Source: CAYUMU01 sp964445985
GTDB taxonomy: Bacteria; Planctomycetota; Planctomycetia; Pirellulales; S012-138
NCBI GenBank assembly: GCA_964445985.1
Contig: CAYUMU010000017.1
Location: 1 to 64,000 of the forward strand
Direction: 5' to 3'
DNA length: 64,000 nucleotides
The notes beneath the pieces are model-generated. The model did no database searches, was not told the DNA's origin, and saw nothing but the letters and a program-made list of their open reading frames with translations. Made by a program: the position numbers and the translations under genes. Positions within the stretch are counted from its first letter, which is position 1. Every line of letters starts with the position of its first letter. Below are positions 34,789 through 45,240 of the stretch, piece by piece.

Positions 34789-35155
34789 ATTCGCCGATCC
34801 CAAATTGCGACGCGAAGGGCCAACTCATTCTGCCGCCGATACTCGCCCCAATCCGCCGCGATTGCAAGGGGGGATCAACAACGCGGAAAGACGGAAAGCA
34901 ACGGGATCGCAGTGCGTTCGGATTCGAAGCAGAACAACGTCCCACATTCAACGGACGATCATTTTGCCATAGTGTGAATCCAGCCGCGGCAGACGAACGG
35001 AGCGCGTTGTGCCAAACCGCGGATACATCGTTCCTGCCATGGTCGCAATTCGAGCGGCCTTTCTCGTGCGCTGGATCCCCGCCTTCGCGGGGATGACAAA
35101 ACGTGGGAACATTACTTAATTCTCCTTACCGCTCCTCACGTTTTGCCAGGCTCGC
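34789..35155. other. Intergenic region, 367 bases, with a family B palindrome
   Basis: Lies between the oxidoreductase start and the NDH-2 stop. No gene is seen. A family B repeat sits at 35067-35099 and nothing else stands out. Confidence 0.6.
35067..35099. repeat. Repeat family B, short palindrome, copy 3
   Basis: CGTGCGCTGGATCCCCGCC, then TTCGCGGGGATGAC. It matches, in reverse, the pair at 41316-41350 (GTCATCCCCGC...TCCAGCGCACG). Confidence 0.7.
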
Positions 35156-36577
35156 TCAGGCTTTGGGGTTGGCGGCCTGGTCTGCCGCGCCGGCCGCGAC
35201 TGGCTCTTTCTCGCCATCGAGATCGGGCAACAGTGCTTCTCCCGTGATCAGCAGGGCCGTGCGATTGCGCGTGATGTAATTCCAGGCCCACTGCATGAGC
35301 ACGAGAATGCGGTTTTGAAAGCCGACCAGGTACATCAAGTGAATGAACAGCCAGGCGAGCCAGGCCAGAATGCCGCTGATGTGAATCTTGCCCACCATCG
35401 CCACCGCGCGGCCCCGGCCGATGGTCGCCATCGATCCTTTGTCGCGGAAATGAAAGGCCGGCGTGGGTTTTCGCTCCAGTTTGCGGGCAATCTTGCGTGC
35501 CACGTACTGCCCTTGCTGAATGGCCACGGGGGCCACGCCAGGGAGCGGCGGCGCCGGCTTTCCGTCCTTCCCATCGCCGGTGGGAAAGTGCGCCAGGTCG
35601 CCAATCACAAAGACTTCGGGATGATCGGGCAGGGAGCAATCGTTCCGCACCATTACCCGGCCCACGCGATCGAGTTCCGCCCCGGCGCTTTCGGCCAGGG
35701 CTTTGCCCAGCGGCGAAGCCTGCACGCCCGCGGCCCAAAATACGGTGTGCGTGTGAATGGTTTCTTCTTCCACGGCGCCGTCGGGCTTTTGATGCGATAC
35801 GGCCACCGAGTTGGGTAACAGCTGGGTTACGCGGCAGTTGGTCCGCACGGTCACGCCCAACTGCCTCAGGCTTTCTTCGGCCCGCTGGCAAAGTTTGGGC
35901 GGATAGTTGGAAAGCACGCGGTCGAGCCCCTCGATCAGCAGCACCTTGGCCCGGCCGGGTTGGATGCGGCGGAAGCTGCGTCGCAGCGTGTTTTGGGCCA
36001 ACTCGCCAATCGCCCCGGCCAGTTCCACGCCCGTCGGCCCGGCCCCCACCACCACAAACGTCAGCCAGGCTTCAATACTGGGGTGCAGGGCCTTGAGGCG
36101 GTCGTCGGGATCGACTGCGGCATCGCCCAGGCGTTCGGCCGTTTCAAAGGCCAGCAGCAACCGCCGCCGCATTTCGGTGGCGTCTTCCAGGGCTTTCAGG
36201 CCGGGCGCCAAATGTTCCCATTCGGGGTGCCCAAAGTAATGGTGCCGAACCCCGGCCGCAACCACCAGCGAATCGTAGTGAAGTTCGCCATCGGTCAGCA
36301 GCACCCGGCGATTGGGCACGTCGAAGCCTGCCACGTCGCCCAGCAGCACCTCCACGTTCTTCTGATGCTTGAGCACGGCGCGCAAGGGCGACGCAATGTT
36401 GGCCGGCGACAATCCACCGGTGGCGACCTGGTATAGCAGCGGCTGAAACAGATGAAAATTGCGGCGATCCACCAGGGTGATGGTCACCGGCGCCCGGCGC
36501 AGGGAGCGGCAAACATTCAAGCCGCCAAACCCGCCGCCCACTACCACCACGTGATGACGTCGCTGTTGTGTGGTCAT
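35156..36577 (-). CDS. ndh: Type II NADH:quinone oxidoreductase (NDH-2)
   Basis: 473 residues. Two Rossmann sites: VVVVGGGFGGLNVCRSL for FAD at the N-terminus, and FVVVGAGPTGVELAGAIGEL for NADH near residue 174. The FAD Asp motif is EVFVIGDLAHFP. A hydrophobic C-terminal region (ISGILAWLAWLFIHLMYLVG) acts as the membrane anchor typical of NDH-2. It oxidises NADH and reduces quinone without pumping protons. It is divergent from the double-GGDEF gene; the leader is 262 bases with no repeat seen. Confident on family; quinone type unknown. Confidence 0.93.
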   Translation of the reverse strand: MTTQQRRHHVVVVGGGFGGLNVCRSLRRAPVTITLVDRRNFHLFQPLLYQVATGGLSPANIASPLRAVLKHQKNVEVLLGDVAGFDVPNRRVLLTDGELHYDSLVVAAGVRHHYFGHPEWEHLAPGLKALEDATEMRRRLLLAFETAERLGDAAVDPDDRLKALHPSIEAWLTFVVVGAGPTGVELAGAIGELAQNTLRRSFRRIQPGRAKVLLIEGLDRVLSNYPPKLCQRAEESLRQLGVTVRTNCRVTQLLPNSVAVSHQKPDGAVEEETIHTHTVFWAAGVQASPLGKALAESAGAELDRVGRVMVRNDCSLPDHPEVFVIGDLAHFPTGDGKDGKPAPPLPGVAPVAIQQGQYVARKIARKLERKPTPAFHFRDKGSMATIGRGRAVAMVGKIHISGILAWLAWLFIHLMYLVGFQNRILVLMQWAWNYITRNRTALLITGEALLPDLDGEKEPVAAGAADQAANPKA

Positions 36578-36839
36578 TTTTTTTAAGCTTCTTAACGCGG
36601 GTAAATCTCAGCTGGAGCGAACTCCACCGATGGTCTTGGTCGCTTGCGAAGATGTTAGCACATTCAGACCGCAGGCGGGGCAATCAGCCAGACGTGCCAG
36701 TCTTGTCGATAAAAGCACGGATTCCGGCGGTATCGATGGTAGCAGTCTCGCGTTTGACATTGCGCGGGGGAGAGCTACAGAAACCATAGGAGCGGTTCCG
36801 CGCCGCTCCAGCCATTCCTTCCTTGGGCGGCCGGATAAT

Positions 36840-38327
36840 ATGTTTTCCACGTCCACCATCTTGCTGATCGTGGCCGTTTCGGCGGTGGAGATCGCGCTGG
36901 GCGTGACCTTGGGCTGGTGGATGCGCGGCGGACGCGAGCGGCGGCACCTGCAGCAACAGGCCCAAGTTCAGCGGGCCATCGGCAAAATTCAGCAGTTGAC
37001 CAGCGACGTGGCCGGCGATGTCGGCCGGCATCAGTCGCAAATGAGCAGCATCAACCAGGAACTGGCCCTCTGGGGGGCGCCCTCCAAAGAATCGCTGCAA
37101 TCCAAAGTCGATGAAATTGTTGAGGTCAACAACCACCTCCGGCAAAAGCTCCGCAAGGCCGAAGACAAGCTGCAAGAGCAAGCCCAGGTTATCCAAACCG
37201 TTCAACAGGCCAACCGCACCGACGCCCTGACCGGCGTGGCCAACCGCCGGGCTTTCAACGACGATCTCCAACAAAACCTGCAAGCGGCCAAAGAGCAAAC
37301 AGCGCCGCTGTCGCTCCTGTTGATCGACGTCGATCGTTTCAAGCAGGTGAACGACAAGCATGGGCATCAAGCCGGCGATCAGGTGTTGCAGCGCGTCGCC
37401 GCGGCCCTGGTTTCGGCCCTGCCCGACGCGCAGCTCGTGGCCCGCTACGGGGGCGAGGAATTTGCCGCCATCCTGCCGGGCGCCACCCTGGCCGAAGCGC
37501 GACAGGCGGCCGAAAAAGCCCGGCAGGCGGTCGAATCGCAAGTCATCGATCTGGGAATTCAAAAGCTCAAAGTGACCATCAGCAGCGGTCTCGTGGCCGC
37601 TTTGCCTGAAGACGATGTCGATACGTTCCTGCGTCGCGCCGATACGGCCTTGTATGCCAGCAAAGAAGCCGGCCGCAATTGCACCCACGCCCACGACGGC
37701 CAACAACTGCTGCGGGTGGGCGGGGGAGAGTCCGCCGACGCCCGGCGTCCGGTGGTGTCGCAAGTTCCCCAACGCGCGGCCGAACACGTTTCGTCCGATG
37801 CGCGAATCGACGGCCTCACCGGGCTGCCCAACCGCCGCGCCTTCAGCGAACAATTGCGAACCGAGATTGGCCAGAGCACCGCCGCCGATGACCTCAGCTT
37901 GCTGCTGCTGGACGTGGACCAACTCGAGAAGATTAACCAACGCTTCGGGCACACCCTGGGCGATGTCATGCTCCGCGCCGTATCGCAAATCTTGCGCACG
38001 GCCACCACTTCGGGAACCTTTGCCGCCCGCTTCGAAGGGGCCACGTTTGCCGTGCTGCTGGCGGGCGCCGGCATCGAAACCGCCGTGCTCATCGCCGAAC
38101 GGCTGCGCATGGCCATGTCGTTGTGCCGACTGCGGGCCGGCGCCAACGAACTGCGGTTCACCGTCAGCACCGGCGTGTCCGCCGCCCTGCCCGGCGACGA
38201 CAGCGTGGCCCTCATCAAACGAGCCACCACCGCCTTGCTCATCTCCAAACGGGCCGGCGGCGACACCTCGCATACCTTCGACGGCCGCAACTGTGCCCAA
38301 GTGAGCGCCGAATTGCTCAGCTCGTAA
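36840..38327 (+). CDS. Membrane-anchored double-GGDEF protein (second domain degenerate)
   Basis: 495 residues from ATG 36840; the open frame further up (36570) is not supported. One N-terminal helix (ILLIVAVSAVEIALGVTLG) and a coiled-coil segment precede two GGDEF domains. The first (about residues 130-285) has DALTGVANRRAF, the metal-binding LLIDVDRFKQVND and active-site YGGEEF, so diguanylate cyclase activity is likely. The second (about 325-480) keeps DGLTGLPNRRAF and LLLLDVDQLEKIN but has FEGATF in place of the signature loop, so it is probably inactive and may bind ligand or dimerise. No EAL domain present. Confidence 0.9.
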   Translation: MFSTSTILLIVAVSAVEIALGVTLGWWMRGGRERRHLQQQAQVQRAIGKIQQLTSDVAGDVGRHQSQMSSINQELALWGAPSKESLQSKVDEIVEVNNHLRQKLRKAEDKLQEQAQVIQTVQQANRTDALTGVANRRAFNDDLQQNLQAAKEQTAPLSLLLIDVDRFKQVNDKHGHQAGDQVLQRVAAALVSALPDAQLVARYGGEEFAAILPGATLAEARQAAEKARQAVESQVIDLGIQKLKVTISSGLVAALPEDDVDTFLRRADTALYASKEAGRNCTHAHDGQQLLRVGGGESADARRPVVSQVPQRAAEHVSSDARIDGLTGLPNRRAFSEQLRTEIGQSTAADDLSLLLLDVDQLEKINQRFGHTLGDVMLRAVSQILRTATTSGTFAARFEGATFAVLLAGAGIETAVLIAERLRMAMSLCRLRAGANELRFTVSTGVSAALPGDDSVALIKRATTALLISKRAGGDTSHTFDGRNCAQVSAELLSS

Positions 38328-39141
38328 GACCGTCGGACAAGCCTATCACTAATTTTCCATCCATAGAAATCGTCGTATTCCGACATGAACATGCAACCGG
38401 CATTCCACCCCCAAAATGCGGGTGTCTCGGCATGTAACTCGCGGCGATACCGAGTCTTACGGCGTGCAATCTGAATGGTCAAATCTGTCAGGCCATTAAT
38501 ATTTTCGCGAACTCGCTATTGCCTCGCCTGTCACTGGAAGGGATACTAATATGTGGCAGAAGCAGAAACGCTTCCCCCGCCAAGCGGCAAATCCTTTGCC
38601 GGCAACGATGCTCAGCCCGACTTGACGGGGACCGAAGGGATCGGTTTACCTCAACAGTCTGCCTGCCTTTTTAGCTTCTCGCTACGCCTCTTAGCTCTTT
38701 TTCAACTTCCGTTGAATCGCTCCCGCGGTCGCTGCTGCGCGGTGCGAGCTTTCTGCGGTCGCCGCGACCCAGGTTCACTTTCCAAAGCATGGCGTTGGTG
38801 CTTGCGCGGTAAGGAACCTAGGGCCAGGCCTTGGCGCCGCAGGTTGCCTCGTCCGTGCCGTAAACGGCTGCGCCGATAGGTAACCTCCGGGCCATATACG
38901 GCCGGTAGGCGAAGCCCGTTCAGCGGCCAACACAAACCGTCAGCAACCCGCAACCCGTTTCAGGAATCACTTACCCTCGAAAGAATTAGCAACAATCGCG
39001 CACCCGTTTTGCTGAGGCAGTTATTTCCCTCCACCGCTCACACCGGCGGCAGGGGGCTCAAACACAATCCCTCCGGCGACTAGGATCGTCGCCGCCAAAG
39101 ACAGGTCGCGACAGAGCACAGAAACAGAAGGGGAACAGCAT
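38328..39141. other. Long leader/intergenic region ahead of prkA, 814 bases
   Basis: No protein gene is convincing (the Arg-rich frame at 38553 was rejected). The region has three nearby stems: AGGTTGCC/GGTAACCT (38841-38848 and 38879-38886) enclosing GCCG-TAAA-CGGC (38857-38868), GGCC-ATATAC-GGCC (38890-38903), and CGGCGAC/GTCGCCG (39074-39080 and 39088-39094). It may hold a structured leader RNA or small RNA. No sequence match to a known riboswitch class was found by eye. Confidence 0.4.
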
Positions 39142-41187
<2,046 letters not shown>

Positions 41188-41258
41188 TGCCGCCTCGGCA
41201 GGCACGGCGCCCGGTGTCGTCCGCCCCGCCTCTTTGAGAATTTAGTATCGCCATGTTC

Positions 41259-41308
41259 CGTCATCCCCGCGCAGAGCCTGCCCTCGTGAAGACGGGGGCG
41301 GGAATCCA
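41259..41308. repeat. Repeat family B, copy 4 (reverse orientation)
   Basis: CGTCATCCCCGCGCAGAGCC, then TGCCCTCGTGAAGACGGGGG, then CGGGAATCC. It is the complement of copies 1 and 2. Confidence 0.7.
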
Positions 41309-41315
41309 GAACCCA

Positions 41316-41350
41316 GTCATCCCCGCGCAGGCGGGAATCCAGCGCACGAG
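41316..41350. repeat. Repeat family B, short palindrome, copy 5
   Basis: GTCATCCCCGCGCAGGCGGG followed by AATCCAGCGCACG, immediately next to copy 4. Confidence 0.7.
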
Positions 41351-41491
41351 AGAAACAGCGTGAATGGCAGCCATGATCGAAACAATAAATCCGCCATGAG
41401 GACAACGGCATTAATTATCGAGCATGGTTGAATTTTCTCTGACCCACAACGCCTGTTCATTTTCCAACCCTCACCGTCAGGTCTAAAGACC

Positions 41492-42601
41492 ATGGGCCTT
41501 AAGATCGATCGCGACCAAAGCCGCTTCAAACAGATCGTGCGCGGCAAGATCCGTCAGAACCTGCGAAAGTACGTTTCGCAAGGCGAGATGATCGGCCGCA
41601 AAGGCCGCGATCTGGTCAGCATCCCCATTCCCCAGCTCGACGTCCCCCACTTTCGCTTCGGCAAAAATGGCTCCGGCGGCGCGGGGCAGGGCGACGGCGA
41701 AGTGGGCCAGCCCATCGGCAAGGGAGGCGATCAAGACAGCGGCCCGGGCGAAGCCGGCAGCGATCCGGGCGCCCACATTCTCGAAGTTGAAGTCTCGCTC
41801 GACGAACTGGCCGCCATCCTCGGCGATGAGCTCGAACTGCCTCGCGTGCAGCCCAAGGGCCGCGAAAACATCTCTCAAGAAAAATCCCGCTACAACAGCA
41901 TCCGCCGCACCGGCCCCGAGTCGTTGCGGCACTTCAAACGCACCTACATGCAGGCCCTCCGCCGCCAAATTTCGTCAGGCACTTACAACCCAGGCAACCC
42001 CCTGATCGTGCCCTACCGCGAGGACCGCCGCTACCGCTCGTGGGACGTGGTGCACGAAAAGGTCGCCAACGCCGTCATTATTTACATGATGGATGTCTCC
42101 GGCTCCATGACCGAAGAGCAGAAACAGATCGTGCGGGTGGAAGCCTTCTGGATCGATACCTGGCTCCGCAGCCAGTACGACGGCGTCGATTGCCGCTACA
42201 TCATTCACGACGCCGCCGCCAAGGAGGTAGACGAAAACACCTTCTACCATACCCGCGAAAGCGGCGGCACCCGCATCAGTTCGGCCTACCGCGTGGCCGC
42301 CGACCTGATCCAAAATTCGTACCCGCCGCATGAATGGAACATTTATTGCTTCCAATTTTCCGACGGCGACAACTGGGGTGAAGACAACGAACGCAGCCTG
42401 GGCTTGCTCCGCGAACGCATCCTGCCGCATGTGAACCTGTTTTGCTACGGCCAGGTGGAAAGCCCCTACGGCAGTGGCGAGTACATTCACTCCCTGGCCA
42501 CCCTCGCCGGCGATGCGGGCGAGCGGTTGGTGCTTTCCGAAATCCCCGATCGCGAAGCCATCTACGAATCGATCAAGACGTTTCTTGGCAAAGGTAAATG
42601 A
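41492..42601 (+). CDS. yeaH: YeaH/DUF444 family protein with von Willebrand A domain
   Basis: 369 residues. N-terminal motif RDQSRFKQIVRGKIRQNLRK is typical of DUF444. A Gly/Asp/Gln-rich linker (GSGGAGQGDGEVGQPIGKG) follows, then a VWA fold with the metal-ion site IYMMDVSGSMTEEQ, ESGGTRISSAYRVA and FQFSDGDNWGED. The family works with PrkA and SpoVR in stress adaptation; its exact role is unknown. It lies third-from-last in the PrkA cluster on the same strand, separated from prkA by 304 bases with repeats. Confident. Confidence 0.94.
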   Translation: MGLKIDRDQSRFKQIVRGKIRQNLRKYVSQGEMIGRKGRDLVSIPIPQLDVPHFRFGKNGSGGAGQGDGEVGQPIGKGGDQDSGPGEAGSDPGAHILEVEVSLDELAAILGDELELPRVQPKGRENISQEKSRYNSIRRTGPESLRHFKRTYMQALRRQISSGTYNPGNPLIVPYREDRRYRSWDVVHEKVANAVIIYMMDVSGSMTEEQKQIVRVEAFWIDTWLRSQYDGVDCRYIIHDAAAKEVDENTFYHTRESGGTRISSAYRVAADLIQNSYPPHEWNIYCFQFSDGDNWGEDNERSLGLLRERILPHVNLFCYGQVESPYGSGEYIHSLATLAGDAGERLVLSEIPDREAIYESIKTFLGKGK

Positions 42602-42658
42602 GGAAGATGTGACGATTTATTAAGTACGCAAAAAAATCCAATCTCCAGGTGGAAAACT

Positions 42659-42880
42659 ATGATTCAGCCCCTCACCGCCGACCAACTCGCCGCCTTGCAG
42701 CGCACGTCGCAAGTGCACCATTACCGCGTTCAGCTAGGCCACGTTCAGGTGGACGTCGATGCCGCCGATGCCCAAGAGGCCCTCCGCCATGGGCGAAAGC
42801 GGCTGTGCGTGGAGTTTCCGCGACTGTGGGATCTGATTCAAAGCACCCCCGACGCCCGCTTCACCGTGCTGGGCGACTGA
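42659..42880 (+). CDS. Small protein inside the PrkA-YeaH-SpoVR cluster, unknown
   Basis: 73 residues. Starts MIQPLTADQLAALQRTSQ, and goes on HHYRVQLGHVQVDVDAADAQ, EALRHGRKRLCVEFPRLW and DLIQSTPDARFTVLGD. The pattern suggests a small alpha/beta domain without membrane segment or metal motif. GGTGG precedes the start at suitable spacing, and the gene fits snugly: 57 bases after yeaH and 187 before spoVR. It is not part of the cluster in E. coli or Bacillus as I recall it. GC content matches the neighbours, so it is a native gene. Confidence 0.75.
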   Translation: MIQPLTADQLAALQRTSQVHHYRVQLGHVQVDVDAADAQEALRHGRKRLCVEFPRLWDLIQSTPDARFTVLGD

Positions 42881-42888
42881 AAAGTATT

Positions 42889-42918
42889 CGTCATTCCCGC
42901 GCAGGCGGGAATCCAGTG
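42889..42918. repeat. Repeat family B, short palindrome, copy 6
   Basis: CGTCATTCCCGCGCAGGCGG followed by GAATCCAGTG, eight bases after the stop codon of the small gene. Confidence 0.7.
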
Positions 42919-43003
42919 TCGCGAAGCGCCCCCCCGACGGGGATGGGGGTGCCGCGGCGGTAAAGACCCCAGCAATATGAATTCGCCTCGACTGTGAGGA
43001 AAT

Positions 43004-43047
43004 AGCGAGGGGGAACCAAAGGCCCCGCCAGGCCATTCCCCCTCGCT
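43004..43047 (+). promoter_or_regulatory. Perfect 12-bp hairpin in the spoVR leader
   Basis: AGCGAGGGGGAA (43004-43015) and TTCCCCCTCGCT (43036-43047) are exactly complementary with a 20-base loop. The stem ends 20 bases before the spoVR ATG (43068), just upstream of the AAGAGGG ribosome site, so it could affect spoVR expression or be a terminator/processing site. Confidence 0.55.
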
Positions 43048-43067
43048 CTTTCCAAGAGGGTTTCTCC

Positions 43068-44600
43068 ATGCACCGCTTTCAACCACTCACGCCCGAACTC
43101 ATTGCTGCTCAAGCGCAAATGAAGCAGCATGCCGAAAACTATGGCCTGGATTGTTTCCCGGTCATTTTCGAGGTGGTGGACTACGATCAGCTCAATGCGG
43201 TGGCGGCCTACGGGGGGTTCCCCACCCGCTATCCTCATTGGCGGTTTGGCATGGAATACGAGCAGCTTTCCAAGAGCTATTCGTATGGTCTCTCCAAGAT
43301 TTACGAGCTGGTGATCAACAACGATCCCTGCTACGCCTACCTGATGCAGTCCAACTCGCTCACCGATCAAAAGCTGGTCATGGCCCACGTGTATGGCCAC
43401 TGCGATTTCTTCAAGAACAATTATTGGTTCAGCCGCACCAGTCGCAAAATGATGGATGAGATGGCGAACCACGGCAACCGCGTGCGGCGCTATATGGAAC
43501 GCTTTGGCGTCGAAAAGGTCGAGGCATTCATCGATGCCTGTCTCTCAGTCGAAGACCTGATCGACATCCATTCCCCCTTCATCAAACGCCAGGACGACAA
43601 CGGCAGCCGCTATCGGTTTTCCGCCGCCGACGAAGAACCCGAGTCGCCGCGGCCAGGCAAGTTCCAGGCCAAAGACTACATGGACGACTTCATCAATCCG
43701 CCCGGCCGCCTGGCCGCCGAGGCGGAAAGCATGCGGCTACGCCAAGAAGAACAACTCCGCGATACCTCGCTCCCCACCCGCGACGTGCTGCTGTACATCC
43801 TCGAGAATGGCCCCCTGCGTCCCTGGCAGGCCGACGTGCTCTCCATCATTCGCGACGAAGCCTACTATTTTGCACCCCAGGGCCAGACCAAAATCATGAA
43901 CGAAGGTTGGGCCACCTACTGGCATTCCACCATCATGACCCGCCACGGCCTGGAGCCTAACGACGTGGTCGATTACGCCGACCATACCGCCGGCACGCTG
44001 GCCACGCACGGCAACCGCCTCAACCCCTACAAGTTGGGTGTCGAGCTGTTCCGCGATATTGAAGATCGCTGGAACCGGGGACGCTTCGGCCGCGAGTACG
44101 AAGACTGCCACAACATCGAAGACCGCCGCAACTGGGACACCCACGCCGGCCAGGGCCGCCAGAAAATCTTCGAAGTCCGCCGCATCCACAACGACGTGAC
44201 CTTCCTCGATAGCTTCCTCACCGAGGACTTCTGCCGCGAGCACAAGCTGTTCTCGTTCAGCTACAACGAGCAGACCGATTACTACGAGATCGACAGCCGC
44301 GAATTCGACCGCGTCAAACAGCAACTCCTCGGCAGCCTCACCAACCTCGGCCGGCCGATCATCGAACTCATCGACGGCAACTACAAGAACCGCGCCGAGT
44401 TGTATCTGCTGCACCAGTTCCAAGGCGTGGAAATCCACCGCGGCTATGCCCGCGACACCCTCGCCAACCTGCATACCCTCTGGGGCCGGCCCGTGCACAT
44501 TGAAACCGTGTTCGAAGACGCTCCCACCGTGCTGAGCTTCGACGGCATCGAACACAAAATCACCAAGGGCAAGGCCCGGAACAAAATTTGCGAGCGTTGA
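43068..44600 (+). CDS. spoVR: SpoVR family protein (YcgB-like)
   Basis: 510 residues, full family length. SpoVR signatures are present: FPVIFEVVDYDQLNAVAAYG, GGFPTRYPHWRFGMEYEQL, VMAHVYGHCDFFKNNYWF, TKIMNEGWATYWHSTIM and HGNRLNPYKLGVELFRDIED. The protein was first known for spore cortex formation in Bacillus; in non-sporeformers it acts with PrkA and YeaH in stress survival. The conserved H-E-type residues suggest a metal-related activity, but no enzyme function is proven. Last gene of the PrkA cluster. Confident. Confidence 0.95.
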   Translation: MHRFQPLTPELIAAQAQMKQHAENYGLDCFPVIFEVVDYDQLNAVAAYGGFPTRYPHWRFGMEYEQLSKSYSYGLSKIYELVINNDPCYAYLMQSNSLTDQKLVMAHVYGHCDFFKNNYWFSRTSRKMMDEMANHGNRVRRYMERFGVEKVEAFIDACLSVEDLIDIHSPFIKRQDDNGSRYRFSAADEEPESPRPGKFQAKDYMDDFINPPGRLAAEAESMRLRQEEQLRDTSLPTRDVLLYILENGPLRPWQADVLSIIRDEAYYFAPQGQTKIMNEGWATYWHSTIMTRHGLEPNDVVDYADHTAGTLATHGNRLNPYKLGVELFRDIEDRWNRGRFGREYEDCHNIEDRRNWDTHAGQGRQKIFEVRRIHNDVTFLDSFLTEDFCREHKLFSFSYNEQTDYYEIDSREFDRVKQQLLGSLTNLGRPIIELIDGNYKNRAELYLLHQFQGVEIHRGYARDTLANLHTLWGRPVHIETVFEDAPTVLSFDGIEHKITKGKARNKICER

Positions 44601-44623
44601 GAAAATTCGCACCCCCCTCTCCG

Positions 44624-44632
44624 CGTATAATC
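44624..44632 (+). promoter_or_regulatory. Candidate -10 promoter element (GCGTATAAT)
   Basis: GCGTATAATCA lies after the spoVR stop and 64 bases before the next start codon. It is the third instance of this word in a leader (5129, 9139). No good -35 is visible. Confidence 0.4.
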
Positions 44633-44694
44633 ATGCAGAGGGTGGCCGCCCTCAGTGAAGCACGTTTCGGCACACCCATATTGGGCAAATCCCC

Positions 44695-45156
44695 ATGAGC
44701 ATCCAAAATCAACTCAAGCAGGAACTGGCCGGTCTCACCGGCCCAGGTCCGCACTCCATCCACCTGGCCGAGGGCGGTCAGAGGTTGGTGTGCGAGTTGG
44801 CCTCGCTCGACCGCTTGGCCTGCGCCTGCGATGAGCTGCGACTGGAAACTCCCCGCCTGGCAGGGCTTGCGTTGGATGAGCTCAAGCGGCAATCGGCCGA
44901 GCTAGCAGCCCGGCTGACCTATTTGCTCGAACCGATTTCCCCGGTGGAAGCCGACGGCGAAAGCTGCACGGTGCAAATGCGTTCCAATCCGCCGCATCGC
45001 GACGACGACGGAACGCGCTACTATGAACTGCTCATGCGCCGCGGCGGCAGTATTTCGCTGCAACGCTGGCAAAGCCAGAGCGGCGCCCCTCGCCAGAAAA
45101 TCGCCGCTGAGCTCACCCGAGAAGTCCTGCTCCGCCTGGTGGGCGATTTTCAATAA
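44695..45156 (+). CDS. Hypothetical protein
   Basis: 153 residues. It is soluble, with no signal peptide or helix anchor. Segments such as LASLDRLACACDELRLETPR, LKRQSAELAARLTYLLEPIS, DDDGTRYYELLMRRGGSISL and KIAAELTREVLLRLVGDFQ suggest a two-part alpha/beta protein. No family was recognised. It follows the PrkA cluster with its own candidate -10 element, so it is probably a separate unit. Convergent with the ROK kinase gene. Confidence 0.7.
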   Translation: MSIQNQLKQELAGLTGPGPHSIHLAEGGQRLVCELASLDRLACACDELRLETPRLAGLALDELKRQSAELAARLTYLLEPISPVEADGESCTVQMRSNPPHRDDDGTRYYELLMRRGGSISLQRWQSQSGAPRQKIAAELTREVLLRLVGDFQ

Positions 45157-45240
45157 GATCGCCTTCCTTCGCAGCGCCACCCCCGGTTGAGAACCATCGT
45201 GCGGATGACGGAACCCGTTTCGCTACGCCTGCGACTGCCC

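Larger units (their letters stand above)
41188..41491. other. Intergenic region, 304 bases, with two family B repeats
   Basis: Spaces prkA and yeaH. It carries two palindromic repeats (41259-41308 and 41316-41350) and no gene. If transcribed through, they would form stems in the operon mRNA. Confidence 0.6.

Noticed and set aside
38553..38879. Plus-strand frame of 108 codons in the prkA leader
   Set aside because: Arg/Cys-rich tail, no ribosome site or family resemblance; stems in the same region suggest RNA.
38841..38903. Possible c-di-GMP or cobalamin riboswitch in the prkA leader
   Set aside because: The stems are real but the conserved core words of these riboswitches could not be found; left as unassigned structure.
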